A stretch of 64,000 bases of DNA from positions 47,639,321 to 47,703,320 of the forward strand of contig JALGPY010000002.1 in the NCBI GenBank assembly GCA_023055425.1, in the 5' to 3' direction. The first letter of the stretch is position 1. Every line of letters begins with the position of its first letter. Under the pieces are notes generated by a model that saw only the letters and a program-made list of their open reading frames with translations, searched no databases and was not told the origin of the DNA. Made by a program: the position numbers and the translations under genes. The stretch is from Linanthus parryae. Its lineage: Eukaryota > Streptophyta > Magnoliopsida > Ericales > Polemoniaceae. Positions 20,752-31,112 of this stretch are shown piece by piece.

Positions 20752-23600
20752 GAGTAAAAGACATTTTTCACCCTTCGAGTATCGATTAAATGCATTTTCA
20801 TCTGATCTATCAATAAATACTTTTTGCACCCCTGTCAGTGGATGGAGGGTGGACACATACCACCGTTCTGTTACAATCCGTTAGGGGGTGCAAACTGAAT
20901 TTTTGTGAACATTTTACCCTTACAAATTGTGGACAAATAACACCTTTTTTATTTATTATATATTCATCATGTTCTTGATGTTCTTGGTGTTCTTGAGCAC
21001 CACCTCCACTACCACCGAATAACAACCACCACCATCACCACCACCACCAACCACCACCACCTGCACCATCACCAACAACAACAAGAAGAAGAACAACAAT
21101 CTGAAATACAAGTTATAAATCCAAGTTATACTCTTTGAGATCTTAATGCATACAAAACGGCACCAAAAACAAGAACCCATACCAAAATGTACCACCAATT
21201 CTCTTACTCCACCTCTTAGTTTCCACTTAACCATCCACCGACCACCACCATTACCCTTTTGCACCATCAAAACTCCATCCTATCACCACCATACCTACTA
21301 CCTCCATTATTCCTTCACCACCACTCAAATACCCAACATCACAACCACCTACTTAATACCAGCCTACCTCAAACTCCATGGCCAAACAACATGCAAACCA
21401 CCACAAAATCTCCACAATAACGACCATTTTAACAACATGTTAACACCGTTCACAATAAGACTACACCATCACAGTTCAGAACCTACTACTCCATCACCAG
21501 GACCATTCACCTCCTCTGCCATCACCGACCATGGCCTGTAAATCTACAGCCACTGAAACCACCTACTGACCACCTAAACAACAACCAGCTACTCACTTCC
21601 ATGCCTCCACCTGAATAACCACTGTTCAAACCCAACTGAACAACCATCAACCACTGATTGATCCTTCACCAGAACTGCGACCCAAATCTCCCGAACCACT
21701 GAACACCACAACCTGCAAAACCCACTTGAAACCGTTACAGCAACCCACACCTCACAAGCTCCTCCTACCATGAACTCCAGCGAATACCTCCACCCAATTA
21801 CGGCCACCATTATCTCCTCCAACTGAGGAGTCTGTAATCACTTATATGCGGAACGCTCGGTTGAAGAGGACACGACAGAGTTTCTTTCAAAGCTTGCTGC
21901 GAGAAGGTTCAATCAAGAGATGGAGGGTTGGGATGTTGGACCTAATTCGGTCTAGGCATATTGTGGGTCTTCGAATTGCGGTGGCGGAAGGAGATTTGTT
22001 AGAGGCAATATGGTGGTTCATGGATCTGGATGTTCATGTTCTGGTGGTAACAGCGACCAGGCAGCAGATAAAGGGATGGTGATTCAGGGATCCGGGTCTT
22101 CCTGGCTGGGATGGTGATTCAGGGATCTGGGTCTTCCGGTTGCCCAGGAAGACCCAGATCCCTGAGTCACCATCCCTTTATATGTTGCCCAGTCGCTGCT
22201 ATCACCAGAACCTGAAGATCCAGATCCCTGAACCACCATATGGCCGCTAGCAAAGCTACCTACACCACCACAATCCGAAGACCCACCAGATGCCTGAACT
22301 AAATTAGGTCCAACAGCCCAACCCTCGACCTCTTGATTGGCCCTTCTCGTGGCGATCTTCGAAAAGAAACTATGTCGTGTCTTCTTCAATCGAGCATTCC
22401 ACATATAAGCGATTACAGAATCTTCAGTTGGAGGAAATAATGGTGGCCGTAGTTGGGTGGACGAACTCGCCGGGGTTCATGGGAGCAGGAGCTTGTGCGG
22501 TGCTGGGTTGCTGTAACAGTTTCATGTGGGTTTTTCAGGTTGTGGTGTTCAGTGGTTCATGGGTTTTAGGTCGCAGTTCTGGTGAAGGATCAATCATTGG
22601 TTGATGGTTGTTTAGTTGGGTTTGAAGGGTGGTTGTTCAGGTGGAGGCATGGATGTGTGTTGCTGGTAGTTGTTTAGGTGGTAAGTAGGTGGCTTCAGTG
22701 GACGCGAATTTGCAGGCCATGGTCTGTGATGGCGGAGAAGGTGATTGGTCCTGGTGATGGAGTAGGAGGATCTGAACTGTGATGGTGTAGTCTTATTGTG
22801 AAGGGTGTTAACAGGTTGTATAGTGGTGGTCATTATGGATATTTTGTGGTGGTTTGCAGGTTGTTTTGGCTATGGAGTTGTAGGAAGGCTGGTATTAGGT
22901 AGGTGGTTGTGGTGTTAGGTTATTGAGTGATGGTGAAGGAGTAATGGATGTAGGTCTGATGGTGATAGGATGGGGTTTTAATGGTGCAAAAGGGAAATGG
23001 TTGGTGGTCTGGTGATTGTGAAGGCAGAGACTATTATGGAGTTGGTTGGTGTAATGTTGATATTGTTGGTGAATGGTGGATGGTTAAGTGGAAGCTAAGA
23101 GGTGGAGTAGGAGAATTGGTGTTAAATTTTTGTTTGGGTTCTGAATTTTGGTGATGTTTTGGTCCGCAACAGCATGTCAAAGAGTGTAACCTGGATTTAT
23201 AACTTGTACTTTAAATTGTTGTTGTTGTTGTTGTTGGTGGTGGTGGTGTTGGTGGTAGTGGAGGTGGTGCTGAAGAACATCATGAATTTAATTATTTGTC
23301 CACAATTTGTAAGGGTAAAATGGTCACCAAAAAGTTAGTTTGCACCTCTCTACTAACGGATTGTAGCAGAAGTGTGGTATATGTCCACCCTCCCTCCACT
23401 GACAGGGGTGCAAAAAGATTTTATCGATACTCAGATGGTGGAAAATGTCTTTTAATCTCGCCAAATATTGGGGGTAATTATGTCTTTTTGTCCCTCCGTT
23501 AGTGCGGTGTTAGTTTTTAACTTTGACAGATGTGTAAAAAGTATTTATCGTTAGATCAGAGGGTAAAATGTATTTAATCGATACTCTGAACATTCACTGG
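20752..23600. mobile_element. Fold-back element with arms of about 1.35 kb
   Basis: The left half 20752-22120 is the reverse complement of the right half from about 22130. The centre lies near 22100-22150, where CAGGGATCYGGGTCTTCC faces GGAAGACCCAGATCCCTG. Landmarks include GAGTATCGATTAAAT near both ends, CTGTCAGTGGA..GGAGGGTGGACA, ACAATCCGTTAG, and long CCA/TGG-rich stretches (ACCACC on the left, GGTGGT on the right). The right end carries an extra terminal module (23461-23590). Arms share Thr/Pro/His-rich or Gly/Val-rich frames that are low-complexity artefacts. A related single end occurs at 31487-31960. No transposase; no target duplication found. Confidence 0.82.
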
Positions 23601-23864
23601 AGAAGAAACCAGTAGATGACAACATCTACATCAAGCCTTCCAAACTGCAGGGTTCATCGGTGACGGAGAGACCGAATGAGTGTCCTTGAACAGCGACACG
23701 GCAAGGGATGCTCCGATCTGCTTCATGGCGGTCGAAGGCGGAGCACGGCGACGATGGCACGGCCGGTTGTGACCCTGACTATGGCGTCGGCGACGTCGGC
23801 GACAACGACCAGGTACGCCAACTTTTTCTCTCTCTCTCTCTCTCTTATTATTATTCTTCTTTCA
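23601..23864. other. GC-richer flank with (CT)n tract
   Basis: GACGATGGCACGGCCGG...GGCGTCGGCGACGTCGGCGAC resembles a GC-rich plant exon or 5' UTR but no frame is convincing. (CT)10 lies at 23826-23846. The motif GGATGCTCCGATCT recurs at 29997 on the other side of the hAT-like element, hinting that both flanks belong to one older sequence. Confidence 0.4.
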
Positions 23865-24203
23865 GGGTGAGTTTGGGAATGCTTCTGCTGCCAGCACACC
23901 TGCTTTCTGACAGTAGAAGCAGTTTTAGTGTGTTTGGTAAAAATAAATTTCTGCTTTTCCTGACAGTTTATGTTGTCCCACAATAGTTTTCAAGAAACAA
24001 GGGGGAGATACTTTTCCAGAAAGTGATTTTGATTAATTTATCTACAACCAATTTTAACCTTGCACATTTTTTAAAATATCAATAGCTTTTTTTTTTTTTT
24101 TTTGAGAAATGGATAATTGCATTAAAATGATAACTTAATATGGTTTACAATTTAATGCTTCTGTCTCGAGGACAGCACTGAGCCACTCGGGCTTATCTTC
24201 TTG

Positions 24204-24640
24204 CTAGCACATTTTTTGGTCCAAGTTCAACGCATATTTAGCTAACTTATCCGCACATCTTTTCATCTCCCTGGGCACGAATCTCCATTTGAGGTTCTGG
24301 AAACTGCTGCTTCTCCGTTGAACTTCCTTGAGGGCTTCTGAGATGGTGACTCTCTCTTCTTCGCCTGTATCTCCTTGTTGAGCTTGCGTGATGAGTGTCT
24401 GGGCATCACCTTCAATGATGAGCCCTTCAATCTCCAGATCCACTGCAATTTGAAAGCCGAGGTTCAAAGCTTGAGCCTCTATTTCTTTTGCTCCCGTCCC
24501 CCACTCGACCGGACAGGCGCATGCTGCCATTGAAACTCCAAGATGATCTCTGATTACAACTCCGGCGCCTGCTTTCTTGTCTCGATATGACCACGCTCCA
24601 TCGAAATTGAGAGTGGCCCAACCTGGAGGGGGGGGGTTGC
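24204..24640 (-). pseudogene. LINE-2 ORF2, C-terminal RNase H domain
   Basis: After the nine-base C run the frame reads LNFDGAWSYRDKKAGAGVVIRD, AKEIEAQALNLGF, IIEGDAQTLI and MKRCADKLAKYAL. All four catalytic acidic residues are present. It is followed by a stop at 24204-24206, an about 100-bp 3' UTR and the A tail. Contrast with the A/B gene exon, where three of the four are lost. Confidence 0.86.
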
Positions 24641-25281
24641 CATTTCAGATCTGAGAGTTCTTCAATTGGCGAGGCAGCCCTTTCGTGTTCTGTGATTAGG
24701 GACGCGTCTTGATCTGCTAGAAGTTCCGGTGGAGTTTCCGATCCCTCAAATCGGACTCTGTTCCGATGGGTCCAAAGCACCCAAAGCCCAAAACAGAGTC
24801 TGATCTGCTCGTGAGTTGATCCATTTGAGAACAGGTAATGAATTTTCTCTTCGATTCGTTGCTCTCCCATGGTCCAATTCGCAAAAAGTTTCCAGAACCT
24901 GATTGCTGTTGCACACTTGTTAAAAATGTGATCCCCCGTTTCGTCTGCCAAGTAACAATTGTTGCAGTTTGGATTGATGTCTTCGATTCCTCTTCTCTGT
25001 AAATTGATTGTTGTGGGGAGAATTTTATTGTGAATACGCAAAGTCACGAACACCATCTTCTTTGGAATTTTTAATTTCCAAAGTTGTTTAAGCCATCTAT
25101 GATTTGGAATATTCGAACTCGCAACAGGGTTCTGTGATGTCTGTGTAATAGCTCTGGCCAAATTGTAACATGATTTGACCGTAAATTTCACAGATTCCTC
25201 AGCGTTCCATAGCCAAGAGTCATCTCTTTGCTGTGTTGGGATGGGAATTCGCATAATAGCGTTTACATCCACATCCCACAA
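24427..25281 (-). pseudogene. LINE-2 ORF2, zinc-binding domain
   Basis: WDVDVNAIMRIPIP, WLWNAEESVKFTVKSCYNLAR, WLKQLWKLKIPKKMVFVTLRIHNKILPT and the zf-RVT motif CNNCYLADETGDHIFNKC are clear. RLCFGLWVLWTHRNRVRFEG follows. The frame is lost at a run of nine C on the coding strand (G at 24628-24636) just before the RNase H domain, so the last 60 or so codons of this ORF are out of frame. Confidence 0.85.
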
Positions 25282-26387
25282 AATTGCCCTGAGTTTCTGT
25301 TCATCCCAGCTGTGATTAGCCCAATTGATACATGTACTGACAGTAACATCTCCGCTTTCTGGGGGTGGTGTAATAACTTTGAAGCTATCGTCTCTTGGTA
25401 ACCAGGGGTCCGAGAAGATTCTGTATCTTGTCCGTTTCCAACTCTTCTAAATGCTCCCTTCTGTAACAGACTCCTTCCAAAAATCAAACTTCTCCACGCA
25501 AAAGAGGGTTGATTCCCCAGTTTTTCTTGGAAGAAGGTTTTATTGTGGAAGTATTTTGCCTTGATGATTCTTGCTGTAAGACTGGTTGGGATAGTTAACA
25601 ATCTCCAGCACTGTTTCGCGAGCAGTGCTTGATTAAAATCTTGAATGTCTCGGAACCCTATTCCCGCTTGATCTTTGGTGAGTTTCATCTTTTCCCAAGC
25701 TAGCCAATTTACACCTTTACTTGAGTCGCTGCTCCAAAAGAATTGCCTCATAACATGTTCTATCTTTTCGCAGGTGTGGACTGGAAGTTGGAAGCAGCCC
25801 ATTGCAAAGCACGGGATAGCTTGTACTATAGCTTTGATTAGGATCTCCTTGCCTGAAGGAGTTAAGTATTTCTCCTTCCAACATTTGATCTTGCTAAGAA
25901 TTCGTTCAACTAAGTAGTTGAAAGTGAATTTCTTGTTTCTTCCCACTGTGGCAGGAAGTCCGAGGTACCGCTCATGTACACTGATTTCAGGGACTCCACA
26001 CAAAGAACTGATGCTTTGCTTATCTGCAGTGGACATGTTAGAAGAGAACATGGCAGCCGATTTGTTAGAGTTAATCTTTTGGCCAGAGGCCCTTTCATAA
26101 CATGTAATAATATGTAATAGAGTAGTAATATCTGCAGTAGTAGAACGAGTGAAGAAAATACTATCATCCGCGAAGAATAGGTGTGATACTACCGGACCAC
26201 TTCTGGAAGCTTTGACCCCGCGCAGAGTTCTTGTTGCGATTGCTTGGTCAATTGATCTTCAGAGGCATTCGCTACACAACAAAAAGAGATATGGGGACAA
26301 CGAGCACCCTTGTCGGAGGCCCCTCTGAGGTATGATATCACCCACTATCTCAACGTTAAGGATTATTGAGTATCGAACAGACTTCAA
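25263..26387 (-). pseudogene. LINE-2 ORF2, reverse transcriptase catalytic box and thumb
   Basis: In frame with the upstream block: FADDSIFF, ERASGQKIN, YLGLPATVGRNKKFTFNYL, CWKEKYLTPSGKEILIKA, AMGCFQLPVHTCEKIEHVMRQFFW and SFAWRSLIFGRSLLQKG. A shift at about 25420 follows GNGQ. The correct continuation (FSDPWLPRDDSFKVITPPP...) lies in another frame and joins the block ending at 24427. Confidence 0.85.
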
Positions 26388-26807
26388 TCACTTCATAACT
26401 CTATCAATCATCTTGCTGCCAAACCCCATTTTACACATTGAAGCTTGTAGAAAGCTCCATTCGACCCTGTCGTATGCCTTGGACATATCCACTTTTAGGG
26501 CTACTTGCCCACTTTTGCCTTTGACCCGTGTCTTTAAAGAATGAATTACTTCAAAGGCCGCTAGAATATTGTCCGTGATCTGGCGGCCGGGCACAAAGGC
26601 ACTCTGTGATTCACCAATAATTGTTGCTAGGCCGATTTTGAGTCTGTTGGCTATTGCCTTGGCAATGATTTTATACACATTTGTACATAGACTAATGGGC
26701 CGATACTCCCCCGCTTCTTGTGGTTGCTTGACTTTTGGAATGAGCGCAATTAGCGTTCTGTTGAGGTTGTTAATTTGCCCATCCCCGTTTAAAACATCAA
26801 GACACAT
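26388..26807 (-). pseudogene. LINE-2 ORF2, central reverse transcriptase
   Basis: NRTLIALIPKVKQPQEAGEYRPISLC, ESQSAFVPGRQITDNI and VDMSKAYDRVEW (catalytic Asp) are intact. TGA at 26388-26390 follows MIDRVMK. The same frame continues past it with [21 protein letters not shown] to a second TGA at 26259-26261. It then reads on through HLFFADDSIFF (FADD box, about 26152-26182) into the next block with no shift. Confidence 0.87.
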
Positions 26808-26812
26808 TTTTA

Positions 26813-27721
26813 TTACATCTGCTCCAATAATTTTCCAATACTTTTGGTAAAAAAGTGGGGGAAAACCTCAATACCTGGTGATTTGATTGGGTGCATGGTA
26901 TTCACAGCATCTTCAATCTCCTTAGCTGTATAGTCTCCTTCTAAGACTGTGTTGAAATCGTCCGAGACTAGTCTCGGGACTGGGCTAAGGGCTGCTTGTA
27001 TATCCGAGCTTGTTGGGTTGCTTGACTCAAAGATTTGTTTAAAGTGATCTGACAACACCTCGCTGATCTTGTCCTTGTCTTCATGCGATTGTCCCATATT
27101 GTCCTTAATTCCTACCACTATGTTACGATGTTTTCGATTGGACGCTTTGCGATGGAAAAAAGAGGTATTTTTGTCACCTTCTCGAAGCCAGTGAACTCTG
27201 CTTCGTTGCCTCCAAAGCTCTTCTTCTAGGCTAAGAGCTTGGTTTAGCTCTTCTTGCAACTGACGAAAATGTTTGCGGTCATCCGCAGTAGGGTGTTTAA
27301 CCCACAATCTGCCCAACTTGTCTCGGAGTTTTCGGATACGAATCTTCAAGTTGCCGAACTCCGATTTATCCCACCTTTTTAGCTGATTTGCCAACATCTC
27401 CATCTTGTAGTGGAAACCAAGATCCTGATTTTCCCACACACTGTTTATTTGAGAGACACAGTTTGGGTGTTTCGTCCAAACTGATTCAAACATAAACCGT
27501 TTCCCACTCCTACATGGTCTCTGAGTGGTGAAATTGATAACTAAGGCTAGGTGGTCCGAGTTAGCTACCACCTGGTGTGTTACCGTGGCTCCTGGAAACT
27601 TGTCGCGCCATTCATTTGTTACCAACATACGGTCTAACCGTTCCTTGATGTGACCTTCGTCGCTCTGATTATTTGACCACGTGTACGGACACCTATGAAG
27701 CCAATGTCTCGCAAATCGCAA
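26813..27721 (-). pseudogene. LINE-2 ORF2, end of endonuclease, linker, start of reverse transcriptase
   Basis: After the shift at about 27690 this frame carries PYTWSNNQSDEGHIKERLDR and the SDH motif (ANSDHLALVINF). The linker follows (ELWRQRSRVHWLREGDKNTSFFHRK), then the first reverse transcriptase block MHPIKSPGIE. The frame is lost at about 26850-26866 in a homopolymer-rich spot (T6 next to C5 on the coding strand). FYQKYWKIIGADV continues in another frame. Confidence 0.85.
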
Positions 27722-28224
27722 TTGTTTATTGCTTGAATGAAAGGCTCAATTTGGCTGTACCTGACTGCGCGGCCACCTTCTTTTTCAGAACTGGAGGTTA
27801 TGGCATTAAAGTCCCCCACCACGCACCAAGGTGTGTTTGGGGAGGGTTTAATGCGTTCAAGTAACGTCCAAGAGTTGTGACGTTGGCTTTCATTTGGGTC
27901 CCCGTAGAAACCCGTGAAAAGCCAATCATGAGTGCCATCATGTTTGCATACCCATCCTTTGATGAAAAATCTGTTATACCTTACGAGCTCGAATCTGACG
28001 TGGCTTGACCAAAGCAAGGAGATTCCCCCACTTCGTCCCACGCTGCCGTTATGAATACCATTAGGAAATCCTAACCGATTCTGAATATGCTCCATCTTCT
28101 TCACTTCTAATCTAGTCTGGAGCAAAATGACTAGATTGGGAAAAATTCTCCTCACTTCCTCGCGAAGAGATAGGAACGTGCTGGGGTTCCCGAGCCCACG
28201 CACGTTCCTACTAAGGAGAATCAT
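27634..28224 (-). pseudogene. LINE-2 ORF2 start, endonuclease domain
   Basis: Starts at the ATG overlapping the ORF1 stop. EEP motifs are NVRGLGNPSTF, SGGISLLW, WLFTGFYGDP, CVVGDFNAI and DLRDIGF. The usual LSWN reads LSRN, and the catalytic Glu expected in the ET(K/R) motif is Gln (LLQTRLE), so the endonuclease of this copy is probably inactive even before the frame is lost. A shift near 27690 moves the rest (CPYTWSNNQSDEGHIKERLDR, NSDHLAL) into the next frame. Confidence 0.85.
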
Positions 28225-29594
28225 TGGACTTGGCGGTGCTGCGCCGCAGCCACCGCCGTATCAATTTTTGAAGAGTTTTGGGCCTCTCCTGCCATCTCTT
28301 GCATCTCATGGTCCGTTGTGTTTGCCGAAGAGATTGTGTTCATGTCGAGTTGCCTCCCCTTCTTGCCGCTCGACATCTCAGCAGTTTTGGTTGCTATAGG
28401 ACTAAACACAGTATCAGAACCCTTGCGTTTTCCTGCTCCCAAGTCTTCCGATACTACCCCTTTGTTCCTGTTGCGTGCTTGATCCTTCAGATTTGCTGAT
28501 TTTGGGCGTTGAACGTTTTTGTTAAGAGCTCGAACCCTTTCTAGAACCGAACCTCCATCCAACTGCTGGGGGTTTACTTCTGGGTTAGGAGACCCGCTAT
28601 GGCCTGTAACCGGTTGTCCAGCACTGTGGGATCTGATAGCTTTGTCAATCCCAAACAAATCGACTCTAACCGCTTCTTCTAGAGCCGTGCCTTCGCCTGC
28701 TATGGAGTCGTGGGTGTGTTGCATCCCCCCTATAATGGGTTCTTCCTCGAAAGCCTCGTTATCTATGATTGTTGTGTTGTCAATCCCAGTATCCGGTACG
28801 TCCGTGGCCATGTCCTCCCCACTGTCCGTTCTAGAAGCCTCCTCTGTTGCCTTATTTTGGTTCTTCTTCTTCGATTTTGGGTGGCGGAGGAGCCAGGTAC
28901 CGTAGCCAGGTTCTGATCTGTCTTGTACGTCCCGAGGAATTGTTTTGCAATCTCCCCCTTCGTGATCTAAACATCCATACCAGTCGCAAATTGATGGGAG
29001 TCTTTCATATTTAAAATCAAGCCATATAATCTCCTCCCTCCCTTGGATGTGTACTCCTCTTGGTAGAGGATCCTTGATTGAGAATCGGCCTCTAACCCTG
29101 ATAAAATTCGGACCATCTTGACTTTCGATCTGCTGTGCCGCCACTAAGGCCTCCCCTACAAGATTGACGACTCGCACACCAGTCTCCGCCTTCATAATTT
29201 GTATTGGTAAGTTGCTAACTTGCACCCAAATATCGATTGTATCAAACTCGGTCCCATAGAGAGAGTCACCTATCTTCCATGGTTTCAACAAGAGGATTCT
29301 CCCATTGAACACCCAAGGCCCCCTCGAGGCTACACGTTCCAAACTAGGACCATCCGGAAAAACAAACAAAAAGGTATTAGGATCAAGTTCAATGATGTTG
29401 ATCTCATTACCTCTGTTCCATATTCTCCGGAGCATATTCCTCATACTCCTGCTGTTGATCTCTGAATCCCCCATAAACGAGCCGATTAGACAGTTCTGAA
29501 AGTCCTTTTCTCCCTCCGCCCAGTAGTCATCCTCAACAACAAGCACCTGTTTCTCTTTCTCCGTGTACTCGGACGCAGTCTTGCCGGAATCCAT
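28221..29594 (-). CDS. LINE-2 ORF1 protein (DUF4283 plus zinc knuckle)
   Basis: 457 codons, uninterrupted. Residues about 30-170 form a DUF4283 domain (FQNCLIGSF, RSMRNMLRRIW, FLFVFPD, RVASRGPWVFNGRILLLKPW, IDIWVQVSNLPIQIM). A CCHC-type knuckle follows at residues 203-216 (CDWYGCLDHEGGDC). The C-terminal half is Ser/Asn/Gly-rich and basic near the end, as in RNA-chaperone ORF1 proteins of plant LINEs. The second zinc ligand (residue 206) is Tyr instead of Cys, which should weaken zinc binding. The start ATG at 29594 is the first in the frame near the LINE 5' end. The stop TGA overlaps the ORF2 start in an ATGA (28221-28224). Confidence 0.88.
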   Translation of the reverse strand: MDSGKTASEYTEKEKQVLVVEDDYWAEGEKDFQNCLIGSFMGDSEINSRSMRNMLRRIWNRGNEINIIELDPNTFLFVFPDGPSLERVASRGPWVFNGRILLLKPWKIGDSLYGTEFDTIDIWVQVSNLPIQIMKAETGVRVVNLVGEALVAAQQIESQDGPNFIRVRGRFSIKDPLPRGVHIQGREEIIWLDFKYERLPSICDWYGCLDHEGGDCKTIPRDVQDRSEPGYGTWLLRHPKSKKKNQNKATEEASRTDSGEDMATDVPDTGIDNTTIIDNEAFEEEPIIGGMQHTHDSIAGEGTALEEAVRVDLFGIDKAIRSHSAGQPVTGHSGSPNPEVNPQQLDGGSVLERVRALNKNVQRPKSANLKDQARNRNKGVVSEDLGAGKRKGSDTVFSPIATKTAEMSSGKKGRQLDMNTISSANTTDHEMQEMAGEAQNSSKIDTAVAAAQHRQVQ

Positions 29595-29917
29595 TCTATC
29601 CGCCGCTGTCGTGCGACAACTAGGGTTTCCACGCGATCGGTCGCGATCCTAGAAACTCGGAGCTGAAAAACTTTGCTGTAAAATATCAATAGTTATCTTT
29701 ACAGAAATAACATGTGTCGTATATTTTTGTCATTTTACCCTCTCACAGCAACTTCACAGTTGATTTTACCAAACACAAAATTACTATATCAATATTTCAC
29801 AGCAGCTTTTACATAATATTTACCAAAAAACATTTTATCAAGACTTCACAGCAGCTTTTCCACATTGTTTTCACACATCAACTTTCTACCACCGCCACAG
29901 CATTCCCAAACTAGCCC

Positions 29918-30420
29918 GTAGGCCTCCACTTCTGTAGATCCATTTTTTTTATTGAAGATCTGCTTCTTTGTCAGATATTTGCGGTGGAAGACGAGGATGC
30001 TCCGATCTACAACAGCGTCTCCGATCTGCGGCGACGGAGGGCGACCTGGCGATTCCGTTCGTCTTCCATTCTTCTTCTCCTCTTCTGTGTTCTTCTTCCT
30101 TCTCCTCCATCTTCTTCTTGTCCTCCTCCCTTTTCTCGTTTGTCATGATTTGGTACCTGTAAATAAATTTGATATGTTATAAAAAGATGATTTTGGATCT
30201 GAATATATATTATTTTGGATTTGTTGGTTGTGTTTATGTTGCTGTGATATTGTGGGTGGTGGTGGCTGTCGGTGGTAGCGCGGTGTGGTGGTGGTGATGG
30301 TAAGGGAACATATGTTATTCTGAAAGTAGAGTAAGGGCAAAATGGACTTTCCGCCTCTACTCTTAAAACCCACGCCCAACTGCAATGGGTAGAAAGAGTA
30401 GAGACGGAGTGGTATTCGTT
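29918..30420. other. Right flank of the hAT-like MITE; GC- and TGG-rich scrap
   Basis: 29950-30160 has a CTCCGATCTGCGGCGACGGAGG block and a TTCTTC-rich stretch. 30230-30300 is GGTGGTGG-rich like the fold-back arms. CCGCCTCTACTCTT at about 30349 faces AAGAGTAGAGACGG at about 30395, a small hairpin. I support no gene here; the overlapping Lys/Glu- or Ser-rich frames are low-complexity. Confidence 0.4.
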
Positions 30421-30560
30421 TATGTCAAAGACAGAGCAAACGTCGATAATCATGACATTTCATTCACTTTGAAGTGAGTTTCCCCTCAACATTTTTTTGT
30501 TGCTTTATCTAACACATCCAACTTATGAAACTTTATGAATAAAAATGTTGTTTTAATCTT
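30421..30560 (+). pseudogene. Copy C: relic of exon 2 and following intron
   Basis: ATGTCAAAGACAGAGCAAACGTCGATAATCATGACATTTCATTCAC aligns with exon 2 of genes A and B (5643-5692), and the following CCCCTCAACATTTTTTTGTTG...CATCC aligns with intron 2. The GT donor (ACCT|GTAAGT in A) is altered to CTTTGAAGTGAG and the frame is broken. This lies 10.7 kb from the exon 1 relic because of nested insertions. Confidence 0.6.
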
Positions 30561-31112
30561 TTTTTTGATTAAAACAAATATTTACTGCAATCATATATTG
30601 ACATGTAGGAGGTGAACTTGAAAGGTGAAGAAAAAAGGGTGACGCATAGCGGCCCTCTTAAATAATACATTAGTGTATAGCATTAAGATGCATGAAACAT
30701 CCTCAAGTTTTATAAAATAAATTGAGATAAGGCCCTAAATTTATAGTCTAACATAATAATTAAATAGTTACTTATTATTATCAGTTAATTTATTCATTAA
30801 GCTTAGGATGATTCATTAATCTTGTAAATGCAATACAGTAATTACTTGTTATTTAATGCTACACATCACTCAAAAATCATAAATATCATCCTTTATGAGG
30901 AGAAAAGAGTTGTAAGCCCACGACTGTACTTTCTAAACAAATTTCGATGTTTTAATCAAACAAAAAATATTACAGACGCTTCGCAAGCCTAGGAGGCGCA
31001 TCCTTAGGAACTTTAAGTTGCTTTCCCCAAGTATTTAACTTTTTTAGTACAATAATGTTTTGTGTTGTCTTGGTGAATTTTTTATCTTCTCTTCTGCAAA
31101 TGTGTGATACAG
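30561..31112. other. AT-rich sequence between copy C exon relics
   Basis: No gene, inverted repeat or element ends recognised. Corresponds by position to intron 2 of genes A and B but I cannot align it confidently. Confidence 0.4.

Larger units (their letters stand above)
24072..29692 (-). mobile_element. LINE-2: full-length L1-type LINE with 14-bp target duplication
   Basis: TAAAATATCAATAG occurs at 24072-24085 and 29679-29692 as the target-site duplication. The element proper is 24086-29678 on the minus strand, ending in a tail of 17 A (seen as T at 24087-24103). It carries an open ORF1 and an ORF2 with endonuclease, reverse transcriptase, zinc-binding and RNase H domains in order. ORF2 has four frameshifts (about 27690, 26855, 25420, 24630) and two TGA codons (26388-26390, 26259-26261). 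It inserted into the hAT-like MITE, with both halves still flanking it. Confidence 0.93.
23865..29917. mobile_element. hAT-like MITE split by LINE-2
   Basis: Outer ends are inverted: GGGTGAGTTTGGGAATGCT at 23865 against GGGCTAGTTTGGGAATGCT (29917 read inward). The interior has AGAAGCAGTTTTAGTGTGTTTGGTAAA and repeated CACAGCAGCTTTT blocks, typical of short plant hAT-like elements. Without the LINE (24086-29678) and one target copy it is about 450 bp. I could not find an 8-bp target duplication, so the superfamily call rests on end sequence and internal style. Confidence 0.65.

Noticed and set aside
21146..21541. Thr/Pro/His-rich 131-codon ORF in the fold-back arm
   Set aside because: It is generated by CCA/ACC repeats of the fold-back element; the opposite arm yields the complementary Gly/Val-rich frames.
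23676..23986. Overlapping ORFs on both strands at 23676-23986
   Set aside because: They run from GC-rich flank through the (CT)n tract into the hAT-like MITE, so no single gene can be meant.
28127..28916. Plus-strand ORFs across LINE-2 ORF1 and at 26569-26850, 25675-26100
   Set aside because: Antisense shadows of the well-supported LINE-2 genes on the minus strand.
29949..30453. Lys/Glu- and Ser-rich ORFs
   Set aside because: Low-complexity TTCTTC and GGTGGT tracts read in several frames on both strands; no domain.
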